Shown: positions 63,909 to 64,000 of the stretch, piece after piece
Layout: the number at the start of each line of letters is the position of its first letter
Numbering within the stretch: position 1 is the stretch's first letter
Assembly (NCBI GenBank): GCA_024220505.1
Contig: JAKZZE010000007.1
Span: 1,364,001-1,428,000 of the forward strand
From: Rhizopus arrhizus
Taxonomy: Eukaryota; Mucoromycota; Mucoromycetes; Mucorales; Rhizopodaceae
Direction of reading: 5' to 3'
Length of the DNA: 64,000 nucleotides
The notes under the pieces: model-generated
Told to the model about the DNA's origin: nothing
Seen by the model: the letters and a program-made list of their open reading frames with translations, nothing else
The model's database searches: none
Program-made: the position numbers and the translations under genes

Positions 63909-64000
63909 AAATGGAGTGAATAAAGATTACGAAAAAAAAGGAACAACAGCAATTACACAAAATCAACTCAGCAGTACCACTCTGATTCTTTATAAAAACC
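63909..64000. other. Right-edge DNA, unassigned
   Basis: Sequence flanking Gyp3. It contains AATAAAG and an A-run, but no recognisable frame or repeat. Confidence 0.3.

Overview
The window is a dense, nested graveyard of transposable elements with no host gene that I can recognise. The material is AT-rich eukaryotic DNA: Ty3/gypsy retrotransposons (two ending in a chromodomain), at least ten families of ~1.6 kb Tc1/mariner elements inserted at TA, LINE pieces, many solo LTRs, and one ISXO2-like transposase fragment that appears to carry a 56-nt spliceosomal intron. This mix suggests an early-diverging fungus, most likely Mucoromycota/Mucorales. That assignment is inference. I use local labels: MarA-MarJ (Tc1/mariner), Gyp1-Gyp6 (Ty3/gypsy) and LTR-a to LTR-f (solo LTR families).

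Layout. 1-6338: 3' part of Gyp1, split by MarA1 and MarB1; removing both, with one TA each, leaves an open frame. 6339-11323: AT-rich non-coding array of degenerate 0.5-0.7 kb units, each with two conserved short hairpins, interrupted by MarA2 and solo LTR-a. 11324-18680: MarA3 containing the complete chromovirus Gyp2. 18681-22412: truncated LTR-c, then MarB2 containing MarC with an intact transposase. 22413-27098: truncated MarD1, the ISXO2-like fragment, MarE, and the Gyp6 integrase remnant with solo LTR-d. 27099-32023: MarF containing MarB3 and MarD2 (intact transposase). 32026-36884: LINE piece with LTR-e, then MarB4 containing MarG and LTR-d. 36889-42121: MarH1 and the 5' half of Gyp3 (minus strand). 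42122-50796: broken helix-turn-helix transposase fragment, solo LTR2, then LTR-b holding solo LTR-c and MarI, which holds the complete Gyp4. 50797-55026: LINE pieces, LTR5/LTR-a solos, LTR-f and the second LTR-b. 55027-63904: MarH2, then the 3' half of Gyp3 (plus strand) containing the complete chromovirus Gyp5.

The most informative observation concerns rearrangement. Target-site duplications show two inversions, one inside the other. About 16.5 kb between the inverted MarH copies is flipped, splitting Gyp3 into two opposite-strand halves that still carry identical 89-bp LTRs and matching GTTG duplications. Inside it, about 3 kb between the inverted LTR-b copies is flipped, shown by exchanged CAGAT and GAAAT duplications. 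Several other elements (MarB2, MarF, MarB4, solo LTR2, LTR-f) have unrelated DNA on their two sides, as expected from ectopic recombination or from misassembly at repeats.

Probable activity: Gyp2, Gyp4 and Gyp5 have matching LTRs and long open frames, and MarC and MarD2 have uninterrupted DDE transposases. MarA, MarB and MarH copies carry dead transposases yet have near-constant lengths and intact ends, so they were probably moved in trans.
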